From assembly GCA_963210315.1 (NCBI GenBank), contig OY723295.1:1838501-1902500 (forward strand): 64,000 nt of DNA, written 5' to 3'. The position numbers and the translations under genes are program-made. The notes beneath the pieces were generated by a model that ran no database searches, was not told where the DNA came from, and was given only the letters and a program-made list of their open reading frames with translations. The DNA is from Rhynchopus euleeides. Its lineage: Eukaryota; Euglenozoa; Diplonemea; Diplonemida; Diplonemidae. Positions 32,101 through 43,483 of this stretch are shown here, in pieces (position 1 is the stretch's first letter; every line of letters begins with the position of its first letter).

Positions 32101-34107
32101 CCTGCTACTGACGCGCCTGCAACATCTGCACCTGCTACCGACGCACCTGCGACAGATGCACCTGCAACACCTGCACCTGCGACTGATGCCCCTGTGACGC
32201 CTGCACCGATGACTGATGCACCTGCCACACCTGCCCCCCAGACCACAGCACCTGCAACAGATGCACCTGCCACATCGGCACCCGACACACTCGCCCCGAC
32301 GCCACTGCCTGTTGGGAAGACCTTGGCACCTGCGACATCTGCCCCTGCGACAGATGCACCTGCAACACCTGCACCTGCGACTGACGCACCTGCGACGCCG
32401 GCTCCGATGACTGATGCACCTGCCACACCTGCCCCCCAGACCACAGCACCTGCAACAAATGCACCTGCCACATCGGCACCTGACACACTTGCCCCGACAC
32501 CGCTGCCTGTTGGGAAGACTGTGGCACCTGTGACACCGGCACCTGCCACTGAGGCTCCTGTGACGCCTGCACCGATGACTGATGCACCCGTCACGGCAGC
32601 GCCTGCAACAGACGCACCTGTGACGTCTGCACCGGACACCACCGCACCAGCGACAACAGCGCCTGCCACATCAGCACCTGACACACTTGCTCCGACACCG
32701 CTGCCTGTTGGGAAGACCTTGGCACCTGCGACAGCGGCACCTGCCACTGACGCACCTGTCACGTCTGCACCTGCAACACTGGCGCCTGCCACTGATGCAC
32801 CTGCGACTGACGCGCCCGTGACCTCAGCACCTGCAACGGATGCACCTCTTACGTCTGCGCCTGCCACATCGGCACCTGACACACTTGCCCCGACACCGCT
32901 GCCTGTTGGGAAGACGTTTGCACCTGTTACACCGGCACCTGCTACTGACGCGCCCGCGACGCCTGCACCGATGACGGACGCACCTGCCACACCTGCCCCC
33001 CAGACCACTGCACCTGTGACCTCAGCACCTCTGACATCCGCACCTGACACAGCAGCACCTGCGACAGATGCGCCTCTCACGTCTGCACCCGGCACCACGG
33101 CACCTGCAACAGATGCGCCTGCCACACTCGCACCGACACCACTGCCTGTTGGGAAGACATTTGCACCTGCAACACCGGCGCCTGCCACTGACGCACCTCC
33201 CACACCTGCCCCCCAGACCACCGCACCCGTGACCTCAGCACCTGCAACGGATGCACCTCTTACGTCTGCACCTGCCACATCGGCACCTGACACAGCTGCC
33301 CCGACACCACTGCCTGTTGGGAAGACCTTCGCACCTGTGACACCTGCACCTGCGACTGACTCACCTGTGACGCCTGCACCGATGACTGATGCACCTGCCA
33401 CACCTGCCCCCCAGACCACAGCACCTGCAACAGATGCACCTGCCACACCGGCGCCTGACACAGTCGCCCCGACACCGCTGCCTGTTGGGAAGACTTTCGC
33501 ACCTGCGACTGACGCGCCTGCTACACTGGCACCTGCAACAGCTGCACCTGCCACGTCGGCACCTGACACAGCTGCCCCGACACCGCTGCCTGAGGGGAAG
33601 ACCTTCGCGCCTGCCACACCTGCTCCGATGACTGACGCACCCGCCACGTCTGCACCTGCCACAGGTGCACCTGACACAACCGCACCGACACCACTTCCCG
33701 AGGGGAAGACCTTCGCACCTGTGACACCGGCACCTGCCACATCGGCACCGGACACAGTCGCACCGACACCACTTCCCGAGGGAAAGACGTTTGCACCTGT
33801 GACACCGGCACCCGCCACTCCCGCACCTGCTAACAGCACAGACCCCTGGGGCGGCGTGCCCACACCGCAGCCGACGGAGGTCAAGGGGGCGACTGGCGGC
33901 GACGACAGCTCCGGCAGCAACATTGTCCTCCCAGTGGTGCTTGGTTTGCTGGGCGGCCTCCTTCTGTGCGGCGGGATCGCCTTCGCAGCACACAAGACGC
34001 TGCGGGGCGACGAGGTGACGCTGGAGGACCTGCAGGACCTCGACTGGATTGACACCGGCGCTGAAGAGGTCCAACCCCTCTCGCCCGGCCAGCACGTCTC
34101 GATTTAG
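29131..34107 (+). CDS. YHYH-sulfatase-mucin stalk fusion (copy 2), in-frame TAG at codon 594
   Basis: 1658 codons in one frame, broken only by TAG at 30910-30912. Order: signal peptide MRVALLLVVAVCASRVSG; Cys-rich region and YHYH core (residues 221-224); Thr/Ala/Pro linker (~350-395); sulfatase ~396-850; TAP stalk with eleven APTPLPVGKT-type modules; membrane span (NIVLPVVLGLLGGLLLCGGI) and a short acidic tail. The sulfatase has CAPSRYSLLTG with Cys450, the formylglycine position, GYATIHSGKWHL with Lys521, N-terminal DD in MPDDF, and MDHGTEGKS at 691-699. Known sulfatases hydrolyse sulfate esters after Cys is converted to formylglycine. The TAG falls just before QPFFLHLTPTGPHHP, the conserved strand. 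It is either a nonsense mutation, an assembly error or readthrough; other genes here use TAG as stop, so code change is unlikely. Confidence 0.85.
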
Positions 34108-35165
34108 CCCCCCCCCCCCCCCCTCCCTCCTCCCCATCGCAACAACGGACACAACCTGCACAGCGAGTGAGGTCAATTCTCTCTGTGCTCCACACGGTGG
34201 CCTGGTCGGGGTTTTGACATAAGACAGGGGGGTACCTGGTCGGTTCTTGGCCGGGCCAACCACCTGGTCATGCCGGTGACTAGACCAGCCCGAACCCGAA
34301 TCATATCTCCCCCCCCCCCCCCTGAGGCATTCCCCCAGAGCAGTGCACCCCCTGCCACACCGGACGCACAGACGGCCGGGTTCGCACTTCTCTCCACGAC
34401 GCCTTGCATCAGTCGGTATTGCCGAGAGGTCCTTAGACCGGTCGAGCCCTCCCCCCCACTCCCCGACGAAACTCGTCGTGTGTTTCCCCGCACACCCCCT
34501 CCCCCCCCCCCCCCCCACACCGCGCCAGCAAACCTTGCTGGCGCTTTCGCACAAACCTGTTCATCATTTCCCCAATCCTATGCTTTCCCCGGATTTGTCG
34601 CACAAAAAGCAACACAGCCTCATCTCCTTTATTTTTTGTGACAGAGCTCTCTCCTCTCTATACGCCAAGGCCGGGTCTTGCAAGCTGCAGCTTGGGTTCA
34701 GCCCCCACCCCCTCCCCACCCCCTTTTACTCAGTAAAGGGGGCCTCCGCTCTGTGCCACTGTGTGTCAAACTGTGTCACTTTGCAGCCAGTTTTGTGAAG
34801 CGGTTCACCATTCTTCACTTCTCTGCATTTCTGAGCGAACCCCCCCTCTCCCCCTTCCCTCAGCTCTGCGGTCCCCTCCCGCCACCGCTAGGGGGCACGT
34901 CAGGCCCGCTGACCGTGCGGCGCCTGGAGGGGAGGGAACGGCATTATTCCAGTGAAAGCCAAAATTGATGGAGTGGGTTTTGCTTCTCCGTGCTTCCCCT
35001 GGTTCGGAGAGAGTTTCGCCACTCCCATCATAACGCTCCCAACACACACAGACCCCCCACCCGGTGTTACGTCCATCGATGTTCACACACTCTGTGCCCA
35101 AAGTCTTCCCGCCACCCCCCGCCCCCACCCCTTTTGCTTCTCTTTCACTTCATACCACACCCCAC
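34108..35165. other. Intergenic, C-rich
   Basis: Several C tracts (34109-34123, 34311-34322, 34500-34515). A stretch at about 34350-34380 (GGACGCACAGACGGCCGG) matches the 3' flank of YHYH copy 3 near 53875-53893, so the two genes share downstream as well as coding sequence. No gene seen. Confidence 0.55.
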
Positions 35166-35860
35166 CCCCCCCCGGCCAACACCAACCATCTGTAATATCA
35201 TTGTTTTGTCCAACATGACCCCTCTCTCTCCCCACCCCCCACCGCACAGAACCCACCCCCTCTGCTTCCCCCCACCCCACCCCCCCCCGGCCAACACCAA
35301 CCATCTGTAATATCATTGTTTTGTCCAACATGACCCCTCTCTCTCCCCACCCCCCACCGCACAGAACCCACCCCCTCTGCTTCCCCCCACCCCACCCCCC
35401 CCCGGCCAACACCAACCATCTGTAATATCATTGTTTTGTCCAACATGACCCCTCTCTCTCCCCACCCCCCACCGCACAGAACCCACCCCCTCTGCTTCCC
35501 CCCACCCCACCCCCCCCCGGCCAACACCAACCATCTGTAATATCATTGTTTTGTCCAACATGACCCCTCTCTCTCCCCACCCCCCACCGCACAGAACCCA
35601 CCCCCTCTGCTTCCCCCCACCCCACCCCCCCCCGGCCAACACCAACCATCTGTAATATCATTGTTTTGTCCAACATGACCCCTCTCTCTCCCCACCCCCC
35701 ACCGCACAGAACCCACCCCCTCTGCTTCCCCCCACCCCACCCCCCCCCGGCCAACACCAACCATCTGTAATATCATTGTTTTGTCCAACATGACCCCTCT
35801 CTCTCCCCACCCCCCACCGCACAGAACCCACCCCCTCTGCTTCCCCCCACCCCACCCCCC
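35166..35860. repeat. 115-bp tandem repeat, six copies
   Basis: Units start at GGCCAACACCAACCATCTGT, positions 35174, 35289, 35404, 35519, 35634 and 35749, exactly 115 bp apart and essentially identical; the last is partial. Each is C-rich with one AT-richer patch. Long minus-strand frames here are produced by the repeat. Confidence 0.97.
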
Positions 35861-37018
35861 GTACCGCACCCCCCCTCCTCCCCTTCCTCTCCCCCCCATG
35901 TGTTTTGCCGTGGCAAGCTGCTGTCCCGGCAAGACCGCCTTTCTCTCGTCCCGCCGCCTGGCCTCAGGTGGTGGGATGGGGGGTGGGGAAGGGTGTACAG
36001 GCGGGGGTGTGTGCGCGTGCGTGCGTGCCGTGGAATGCAGAGAGGTGGGGGGGGAGGGGCCCTTCACAGTGCGTTCAGTGTCTTGTGTGTGTCAGACTGT
36101 AAGGCGGCTTTGGGGTTCGCATCGTCAGTGCATTTTTTTTTTGCTTGTTGAAAAATTGACTGAAAAACTGACGAGGATTTTGACACAGAATAACGACCAG
36201 CGAAGATCCCCCCCCCCAAAGAACTTTGCTTTTTCAGTTCTTCACTGCTCTCACCCTTTTCTCTGACGCACCCCCCCACCCCGTGTGTGAGCTGCACAAC
36301 GCGGTCTTCACCTCCCCGGGTATCCGGCAGGTACAACACCCCCCGGGTACCCCGCCGGATACCGGAAGACCGCGTCGTGCGGGAGGAAAGAGAAACGACG
36401 TTGGTGACAAACGTCAGATGGGCCGGGGGGGGGATGTGTGGAGGGGGGGGGAGAGGGTGTGCGAGGTTTCAGAGGCCGTACTGGGAAGGGGGAGAGGGGG
36501 GGGGTGGCTTGGGGAGACATGAGAGGACCCGTGCGTCTTTCAGGGAGGGGGGGGGGGTCGTCGAAGGGGTGGTGGTGGTGGTGGTGGTGTGGATACTCGC
36601 CTGAATCAGACAGCCCAAGCAACACACTCCGACAAAAAAGAGTTGGAAGAAAGGGATGCGTGCGATGTTGCACTCCCCCCTTCACCTGCTTGCAGGTGAC
36701 GGGGGGGAGGGGAGCAGTGTTCTTGGGCAGTATTCTTGCTTCTTTATCAACTGTTTCTCTCTCTTGTCGTGGAGGGCGATTCTCCCACAAAGGGTCACAG
36801 CGAGTATCCACCGGGGAAGTGCGAATGAGAAAACAGCAACCGAGAGCGAGGGGGGGAGGGGGGGCGGAACCCCGAGCATCCGCCCACCCCCCCCTCTTTC
36901 ATCCGTTGCCCCTTCGCGATTTCCCAAGACCCCCCACCCCTCGCCACCCCCCCCCCCCCCCGGGCTCGTGACGTCCTCCCGTACCACCCCATCCCCATCC
37001 CCGCCCCCCCCCCCCCCC
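35861..37018. other. Intergenic, G/C tracts and a small hairpin
   Basis: Two-part inverted repeat at 36295-36379: GCGGTCTTC (36301) pairs with GAAGACCGC (36365), and TATCCGGC (36321) with GCCGGATA (36354). The rest is low-complexity G or C runs. No gene seen. Confidence 0.5.
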
Positions 37019-37077
37019 TAGGGCAGTGAACCCAATAAACGACGTTTATTTCAGAAACCGTTTTTAAATAAACGTTA

Positions 37078-38834
37078 CAGGGGGGGGTCAAATAAACGTA
37101 CTTAGTACTACTATTCGGCGAACGCGCGGGCCTAAATCGACCTCGCCAGAAAATTAATAAATAGTTTGCGAGCGAATAGACGTACTAAGTACGTCTATTC
37201 AACTTTTCCTAAAAACGCTGTTTGCAGGGGCTCTGCGGGGCTGTTTGGTCCACCAGGGGCGCGCTGGCCACTGCTGTCGTCCGTCTCTCACTTCTTCTGC
37301 CTTCCGGTCGAGTATCCGCTCTGTTCTCGTCCTACCACTCGCCCCTCATTTGGTTTCGTACCGTTTTGATTTGTATTGCCCCCCCCCCCTGGTTGACATT
37401 CTTGTTGAGTTAGTGAAAGCATACACAGTTCATCAGAGCTGTCAGCTTCACTGTCGGTGGTTGGTTGGTGCGTTGATGCTTAAAAAAAAGATGTGAAAAA
37501 GACAAGCCACAACCAGCACGCCCCAACTTACTTCTTCTTCAAGTTCTTGGGCTTGCTGGGGCAAGTCTGCATGTTGTGCCCAGGCTTCCTACACCCTTTG
37601 CAGAGCCTGCGGTGTTTGTTGGGAGTCTGGGTGGTCGGGGACGCTGCGCGCTTCTTTTCGGAGGACTGGGAGGACTGGGAAGGCTGTGTCTGTGTGAGAG
37701 AGTTCACACGAACCGGCTTCGCCCATGCCAAGATGCTTGACTGTTGGGTTGGCTGAGACACAACTTTCTTTTGGGTGGACTGCTTCTCTGTGCTCTCTTT
37801 TGCCTTCCCGTCCAACCCAGGTTCAAGGTCCGCACCACCAGCCTCAGGGGATGTTTCTGTGCTTGGTGCGAAGGTGAGGTCCGGACAAAGGGAGCTCTTC
37901 ACGAACCCGTCCTCCTCACCCGACACCTTCAGCACGTACCCCATATCCCGCAAGCGCTCGGCTACCGGCGTGCCCTGGCCCGGGCCAGTTGGTTGAAGGA
38001 AGGCCGGGGAGCGCATGGCGGTGGCCCATCCTCGAATATCTTGAACAGGAGGCATTCCATCAGCAGGAGGCACATGAAAGCATCGGACGTCATCATTATG
38101 TCGGACACCAGCCGAAGCTATTGGCTCTGTTGGTGGATGGTGAAATCTGGGCAGTTGGATTGCGGGTTTGCGGGCGTGTGTTGATCAGTGCTGCACAACA
38201 GGAGAGAATGTCAAACAACGTCAGGGAAGGGGGCTGCGGGGGGTGGGGGGTGGGCTCAGCTGGTCCTCGAAGGCTACATCTATGGTGAGGTGTGTCTGGG
38301 GCCATCCGTCCACATCTTCTCGTTGGTGGTAGGGACTGCGGACGCCGTAGATGAGGAGTCGTTTAATGCGCGCCGCTCTTCAGCAGTGATTTTGACGCCT
38401 CTGGACCCCAGGAGTTTGCGGGTTTCCGGGTTTGCGGTCTTCAGCAGTGGTTCTGATGCCTCTGGACCGCAGGAGTTTGCGGGTTCGCTGGTTTCCCGTC
38501 CGTATGTGTCTGAGGGGGGATGCCCCGATTCCCTTCGTCACGACATATCTTTGAGCGTAGGTCACTTCCCCCCTCTACGGACCCCGTGCACCCTGGTTCC
38601 CCTAAGTGGCACCAATAGACCCCGTTGTCCCCATTCCTTGCCCCAAAGTTTGCAGATTTGTGTGTCTCCAAAAAGAAAATCTCAAAAAAAACGAAAAATT
38701 TCCCCAAAAAAAAAGGGTGAAAAGTAAGTACTACTATTCAACGGCCCAACGTGCCCCAGAGCCCCAAAAAAATAAGTACTACTATTCGGCTAAGTACTAC
38801 TATTCAACTAAGTACGTTTATTTGACCCCCCCTG
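37078..38834. mobile_element. Inner TA-flanked transposon with a zinc-knuckle frame
   Basis: TA at 37076-37077 and 38835-38836. Terminal inverted repeat CAGGGGGGGGTCAAATAAAC on the left, with the complement on the right and one C fewer; it continues through ACGTACTTAG. Subterminal TAGTACTACTATT words repeat on both sides. The CAG end and TA target fit a Tc1/mariner-like pattern. A ~62-bp direct duplication lies at about 38378-38500. The only frame of note is the minus-strand zinc-knuckle ORF. Confidence 0.85.
37528..38184 (-). CDS. Transposon-borne zinc-knuckle protein, 5' partial
   Basis: The minus frame is open from 38184 to TAA/TAG-bounded end at 37528. The first in-frame ATG lies 21 bases inside the first GTG (38073), and a possible acceptor (GTTGTGCAG) precedes the open stretch, so it may be a last exon. 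The protein is hydrophilic, rich in Ser/Gln/Lys, with a bipartite basic patch (KKRAAS, NKHRRL). Near the C-terminus is one CCHC knuckle, CKGCRKPGHNMQTC (C-x2-C-x4-H-x4-C). C-terminal HNxxTC knuckles occur in Mutator-type transposases and CCHC knuckles in Gag/ORF1 proteins. Its place between DNA-transposon ends suggests a transposase tail or captured fragment. No DDE residues visible. Confidence 0.5.
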   Translation of the reverse strand, partial: STHARKPAIQLPRFHHPPTEPIASAGVRHNDDVRCFHVPPADGMPPVQDIRGWATAMRSPAFLQPTGPGQGTPVAERLRDMGYVLKVSGEEDGFVKSSLCPDLTFAPSTETSPEAGGADLEPGLDGKAKESTEKQSTQKKVVSQPTQQSSILAWAKPVRVNSLTQTQPSQSSQSSEKKRAASPTTQTPNKHRRLCKGCRKPGHNMQTCPSKPKNLKKK

Positions 38835-39726
38835 TAAACGTTTATAAACGCTAAACGTTTAGCGTTTATTTAGCGAAGCAGCTTGTGCCCACACCCCACC
38901 CACATAATCTGACCTCACACACTCCCACACGATTCTGGTGGCAGAAAGTGCCCAATATGCTCCGGAAACTCAATTCCGCCCACTCCCAGGGGGTGGTACG
39001 CCCCCGACGATGCCGTTTTTAGCAACCAAAATTTTTGGGACAGAACTTGTACCTGGGCTGCACACCACAGGACACATCAAGCAGAACAAGAACACCTCAA
39101 CCTGCCAGATGCACAGAAGAACTGTTGTCGTTGATTGTTCTGAAACATAACAGCTTCTCGGTGCCCTCCAGAGGCCAAAAGGCAAGCCAATATGAGGCAA
39201 TCGCGCCAGGAACAGTTGTGGGAGAAGTATGGTACAGTTCGTGTCCCATTTGACGCTGTTCTTGGGAGCTTACGGCAGCTGGGTCTGTGGCACGGCGCAT
39301 CCGTTGCCAGGGAGCGCGTCCTCGGGTGTGGTGCCTCACCTGTGAGCATGTAGCACAGGGACGCCATACGAGAGTCTCTCAGATGCCTCCTCTGATGGGA
39401 GGCAGCTGACTGGAACAGGCACCTGGTACAGCAGGCACGGGTACAAGAAGTGGCCAGAAATAGCGCCGATGTTTTCGACCTTGCGCTTCGACATCTTGCT
39501 GTCCTCACCGCAGCGGTGACCCCCCGCCCTGGAATTTGGGGTGTGGTGTGCTGGCCATGATATATTATGATGTAAAGTGACTCAGTGGCAGAGCCTGCAG
39601 GAAACGTTTATTAAGCGTTTATCTGAACGTTTATTTCCGCTCAGAATTCTGAGAAACGCTAAACGTTTATAAACGCTAAACGTTTTCAACGTTTATTTAA
39701 TCACTGCCCTAGGGGTGGTCTAAAGC

Positions 39727-40467
39727 CCCCAAAAAGCAGCAGAATCCCTCGCCCACCTATGCACCGTGGTAACCCAAGGCGAAACGGTCGCCATCCTCAC
39801 CGACTCGCAGAGCGCACTGAATGCACTGCTGAGCGGCCCCCAGCGAGCGAGGGGGTCCACCGAATGGGACATCTGGCAGAGGCTGCGCAAGCTCGCCCAA
39901 ACATACGATGTCACCACCCACCTCCGCTACATCCCGTCGCATGTTGGGGTGGTAGGGAACGAACTTGCTGACAAGCAGGCGCAGATCGGTGCGTTCAAGC
40001 CCCAGATGGAGCCGATCAGCCTCGCGTCGGCCCGTGTCACCCTCCGCCGACACATATACAGCGGGACCACGTTGCCCCGCACAGACAGCGTGTACGCGTA
40101 TCGGTCAGGAATCGGGGAGACGCGACTGCAGCGCCCTGACCTCCGCATGGAGGGCCTTACCCGCTTAGGGGAAACCACCATCCGCCGCCTCCGGGCCGAC
40201 CACCACCGCCTGGTGTACGACCACGACGTCCCGGGCAGCGCACAACCACCGTGCAAACCCTGCCTGAAGCTTGCGCCGGACAGCCCCCCGCCTGGGGTCT
40301 CGCTGAAGCACCTATTCTTCGGCTGTCCCGCGACAGCGTCAGCCCGACACCACCTCACAGCCACAAGCGTGCACAACCTGCTGCTGCACAACTGCAAGGG
40401 GGCCCTACGCTACCTGGCTGAGGCAGGGGTGACGGAGCACAGCGAGAAGGACTACCTGATCTCGTGA
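39727..40467 (+). pseudogene. RNase H domain and C-terminal region of a non-LTR retrotransposon
   Basis: About 246 residues. RNase HI features: a catalytic-type Glu in KAAESLAHL, Asp in ILTDSQSALNAL, His in YIPSHVGV and Asp in GNELADKQAQ. The first strand with its Asp is missing, in line with 5' truncation. After the domain comes a Zn-type tail, CKPC then HLFFGCP, as in Ingi/L1Tc-type elements, where the RNase H is followed by a Cys/His motif. The frame is intact to TGA at 40467 but has no ATG of its own, so it is a dead fragment. Upstream in frame there is a TAA inside the transposon end. Confidence 0.8.
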
Positions 40468-40834
40468 AACCTGCAAAAATCAACAGCGGTCAAGGGCTTC
40501 GGCCTGACACCCCAGCACCCCCCCCCCCCCCCACCCCCAGACCCACGTCACTTTCCACGGGCCGCCAGGCGCGTCAGCGTCGGCGACCGCCCGCCCCCAG
40601 TCTGAGAGGCAGCAGCCACGACTCGGCAGGAGGCGGGCACAACAAAAAAAGGGAGAGTCGTCACTGTGCATATCAGCACGGTCCCGCCCTCTGAGCCAGA
40701 CTAACCCGCCCATAAAGGAAAAGAGGAAGAGGCGACGTAAGGCAATGCCTCCGTGCGGCAAGGAGAACACGAAACAGCGTCCCCCCTCACCGGGGGACGC
40801 GACGAGCACGGCCAAAAATCGTTCAAAATCGTTC
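39727..40834 (+). mobile_element. 5'-truncated non-LTR retrotransposon (Ingi/L1Tc-like)
   Basis: Holds the 3' end of a retroelement reading frame with an RNase H domain, then ~370 bp of 3' sequence ending in a short tandem tail (AAAATCGTTC repeated). A candidate 5-bp target duplication AAAGC flanks it (39722-39726 and 40835-40839). A 5' truncation plus a simple-repeat tail is typical of target-primed non-LTR insertion. The host sequence on both sides is the terminal repeat of the DNA transposon. Confidence 0.65.
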
Positions 40835-42117
40835 AAAGCGTAAATTTTGCATTTTTTTTGCACAACACCCCAGAGGCCCCCAAAAACCATGAAACCCACC
40901 CAGAACCGGTCCGGAACCCCAAAAAAATGGTGTGTAGGGGTGTTTGGAGGTGTTTGGTGGGCTTTTTTGACCATATTTTTGGGGTGGCCACCTTCCCGTA
41001 CCTGGGGGTGGCCAGGAGAGAGACACAGTATCCCCTGGGCACGGAAACATCACTGAAACACGACTTCTGAGCGCCAGGAGGGTACGGGGACACATAATGG
41101 CTGACCCGAGGCACTCAGTAAGCTCCTGTTTGAGCAGCCCCTCATGATTGGCGCCAAATGGTGGGTGGTTTCGTGGCCCCAGTGGTGCCGTGCCATTTGG
41201 TGGTATACAGGGAAGGAGGTGCACAGAAGTTTCTCACCGACTTGAGCCAGCCCTGCAGGTGGTTGTACACCCCTCCCGATGATCCGGTGAGACACTGCCC
41301 TGCCATGCGCAGGTTTAATATGGTGACCACGTTTCATGTGCTGCATTGCTGCTGAAAAGAAAGAATATCAGGAGTTATTGCGCACAGAGCTTAGCTTGTA
41401 CTTAGATACCGGTGAAAGTGGTGGACACTGTGGCGGATGATAGGGCCTTGTGCAGTGATGCAATCGCATCAGTATCTCCTCACCGAGTATTGAAGCAGCA
41501 GCTTCTGTCGTGTGCTTCTACTTCTGTGGAGCACATCTATCTGCTACAGACAGGCCAGCTTGGTGTACTGCAGTAATTGCTGACGATTCGTGGTCAGCAG
41601 TTGTAATGCTTGCCGAGGCAAGCCCTTTTTCCTCCATCTGGCACGGTGAGGATACCGCCTGTGCTCACAATTCAGGCACCAGACAAACCTGCGCTGTCTA
41701 CCACCTGCCGCTCCCTGATAGACCAGGCACGGCCTTGCCCAGGGCCAGCAGAAATGCCCTTTTGGGGGTTGGGATGCAGCCGCTGTACTGCGAGCGATTT
41801 TGGAGCAGGCAACTGCCTCCCGCCTTGCAAATGACTGTCTTCAGCCCCAGAAAAAGCACCACGAAGAACTGTAGTTCCTGCTGGACCACCTGCCCATCCG
41901 GCGTTGTGCACGGCATCTGTGTGTGTTCAAGGCCCCAAAGGTGGCCAGGCCCAGGTACGGGAAGGTGGCCACCTTTTCACCTTTTGGTATAGTGCCAAAA
42001 AATCAAGCCCAACACATGCGAAACACCCCAAAAACACGTTTCCGGAGGGTTTTGGGTCGGTTTGTGGGGTTTTTATGCACTTTTGGGGTATTCTGGGGGT
42101 ACCTCAAAAATACGTTT

Positions 42118-43463
42118 TTAACCCTTTACCAGCGGACCGTACATATATGTACGGTTATGTCTAGCATCCCTGAGTAAATGGCTTTAATTTTCGACTTTTT
42201 GACCGATTTTTGTTTTCTCGAAATGTTCGAGCACAACGGAATCAAATGCGACCAGTTTCGGCGAGAAAGGCGGAGCAGAGAATACCGTATACGTAAATAT
42301 TTTGGAACGTAAATATTATGGAACGTAAATATTTTGGAACGCTGGCGGGTTGGCGTTCCAGATTTTTTTCGTTCCATAATATTTACAGGGCTTTCTGCGA
42401 CTCGGGGACTTGGACCAGGTGATCGGACGGCATACAGAGTCCCTGACGGGACCTTCTCGTGCACTTTTCGCGCGATTCCTGACGCAAGCCGTCCTCACCA
42501 CCGAGTCCCCAACTGGCCCTGTAAATATTATGGAACGTAAATATTATGGAACGGACCGGCCAAAAATGGGCCCGTTCCATAATATTTACGTTCCATAATA
42601 TTTACGTATACGGTATTTTATTTCTGAAAGAGAATTTCACAAAAAGTCAGATTTTTGGTCGATTTCCCCACCTCATGGACCCCACCATGACCTACAATTC
42701 CTGGTGATGTTCTACTCCACTAAATTGACCAATTTTTGTGATCTTGAATTCTGCTGTGCCGATTCTGTCACATATTGCATGTGGTTCCGCCAATTTTCGC
42801 GACCATCGGATACGGAACAGCCTCCTCCCAGCACCCCCGAATTTGAGGGAACGTCAGGCATGTTTGAGGGGTGCACAAAGGAGACCCACTTCAGGAATTT
42901 TCTGCTCATTCTTTTTCAGAATCTCTCGCGATGGTGGATTCCGCTGTTCAAAATATCATGGAGAACCCTGGGGCTGATGAGAAGGAATCCAAGAACTGAC
43001 CCGCAAGGCCGTACGTAAATCCCGTACCCCACTGATGGGAGTTGACCAGGCAGGGCCCACAGGGCTTGCAAGTCCGAGGTGGCACTCAGGAGTGTTCTGC
43101 TCCACCAAATTGACCGATTCTTTCGATCTAGAATTCCACTGTGCTCATTCTGTCACAGTTATCACCTGTTTCCACCACTACTCACCACCACCCCGTATTT
43201 TTTTCGAGAGAAAATTCCGACACCCCGATTTTCGAGGGGGGAATAGGCCATCATGGGCGATGCACAAAGGATGCCCATTTGAGGAATTTTCTGCTTGGAT
43301 TTTTTCAAAATTTCTTGCAATCGTGGATTCCGCGAGTCAAAATAGCCCCACTATGGTACTTGATATTTCTGTTCTGCGTGGTCGCGTCAGGTTCACCGAA
43401 GTCACAAAAGTGCCCCCCCAAAACTAAAAATAAGTCAGGGGTGCCTAGACCGTAAAGGGTTAA
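42118..43463. mobile_element. piggyBac-like non-autonomous element with TTAA target
   Basis: TTAA at 42118-42121 and 43460-43463. Terminal inverted repeat CCCTTTAC / GTAAAGGG and a subterminal inverted match around TCTAGNCAYCCCTGA. TTAA targets and CCC-initial ends are characteristic of the piggyBac superfamily. Interior has no transposase; it is interrupted by the palindromic MITE at 42285-42613. The remaining interior includes two related segments (from about 42705 and 43100), each with CTCCACYAAATTGACC, so part of it is an old duplication. Confidence 0.75.
42285..42613. mobile_element. Palindromic TA-flanked MITE, copy 2
   Basis: TA at 42283-42284 and 42614-42615. Ends CCGTATACGTAAATATT as in 13915-14259, with the unique centre inverted relative to that copy and nearly identical to it. 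It lies inside the TTAA element, so it is the most recent layer on this side of the nest. Confidence 0.9.
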
Positions 43464-43483
43464 ACAGCTTTAGACCACCCCTA

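Larger units (their letters stand above)
37021..39709. mobile_element. Outer TA-flanked transposon (split by an inner one)
   Basis: TA at 37019-37020 and 39710-39711. Ends are GGGCAGTGA and its complement TCACTGCCC, followed on both sides by repeated AATAAACG words. The TA on the right is at once the TA on the left of the next element. The inner element at 37078-38834 sits 57 bp from the left end, so the outer element itself is only about 0.93 kb and has no recognisable transposase. Confidence 0.8.
39712..43481. mobile_element. TA-flanked transposon with later insertions in both ends
   Basis: TA at 39710-39711 and 43482-43483. Terminal repeat GGGGTGGTCTAAAGC on the left, exact complement on the right. 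The two long inverted ends resume inside: 40840-41013 on the left matches the complement of 41941-42117 (shared GGTGGCCACCTTCCCGTACC). The left end is interrupted by a retrotransposon fragment (39727-40834) and the right end by a TTAA element (42122-43459). Once these are discounted, both ends read as one ~200-bp imperfect inverted repeat. The centre (41014-41940) has no recognisable gene. Confidence 0.75.

Noticed and set aside
31599-34055. 818-residue minus-strand frame opposite the TAP stalk (and similar ones at 50867-53545)
   Set aside because: The repeat of Pro/Thr/Ala codons gives an open antisense frame of Gly/Ala/Val; the plus strand has signal peptide, domains and membrane anchor.
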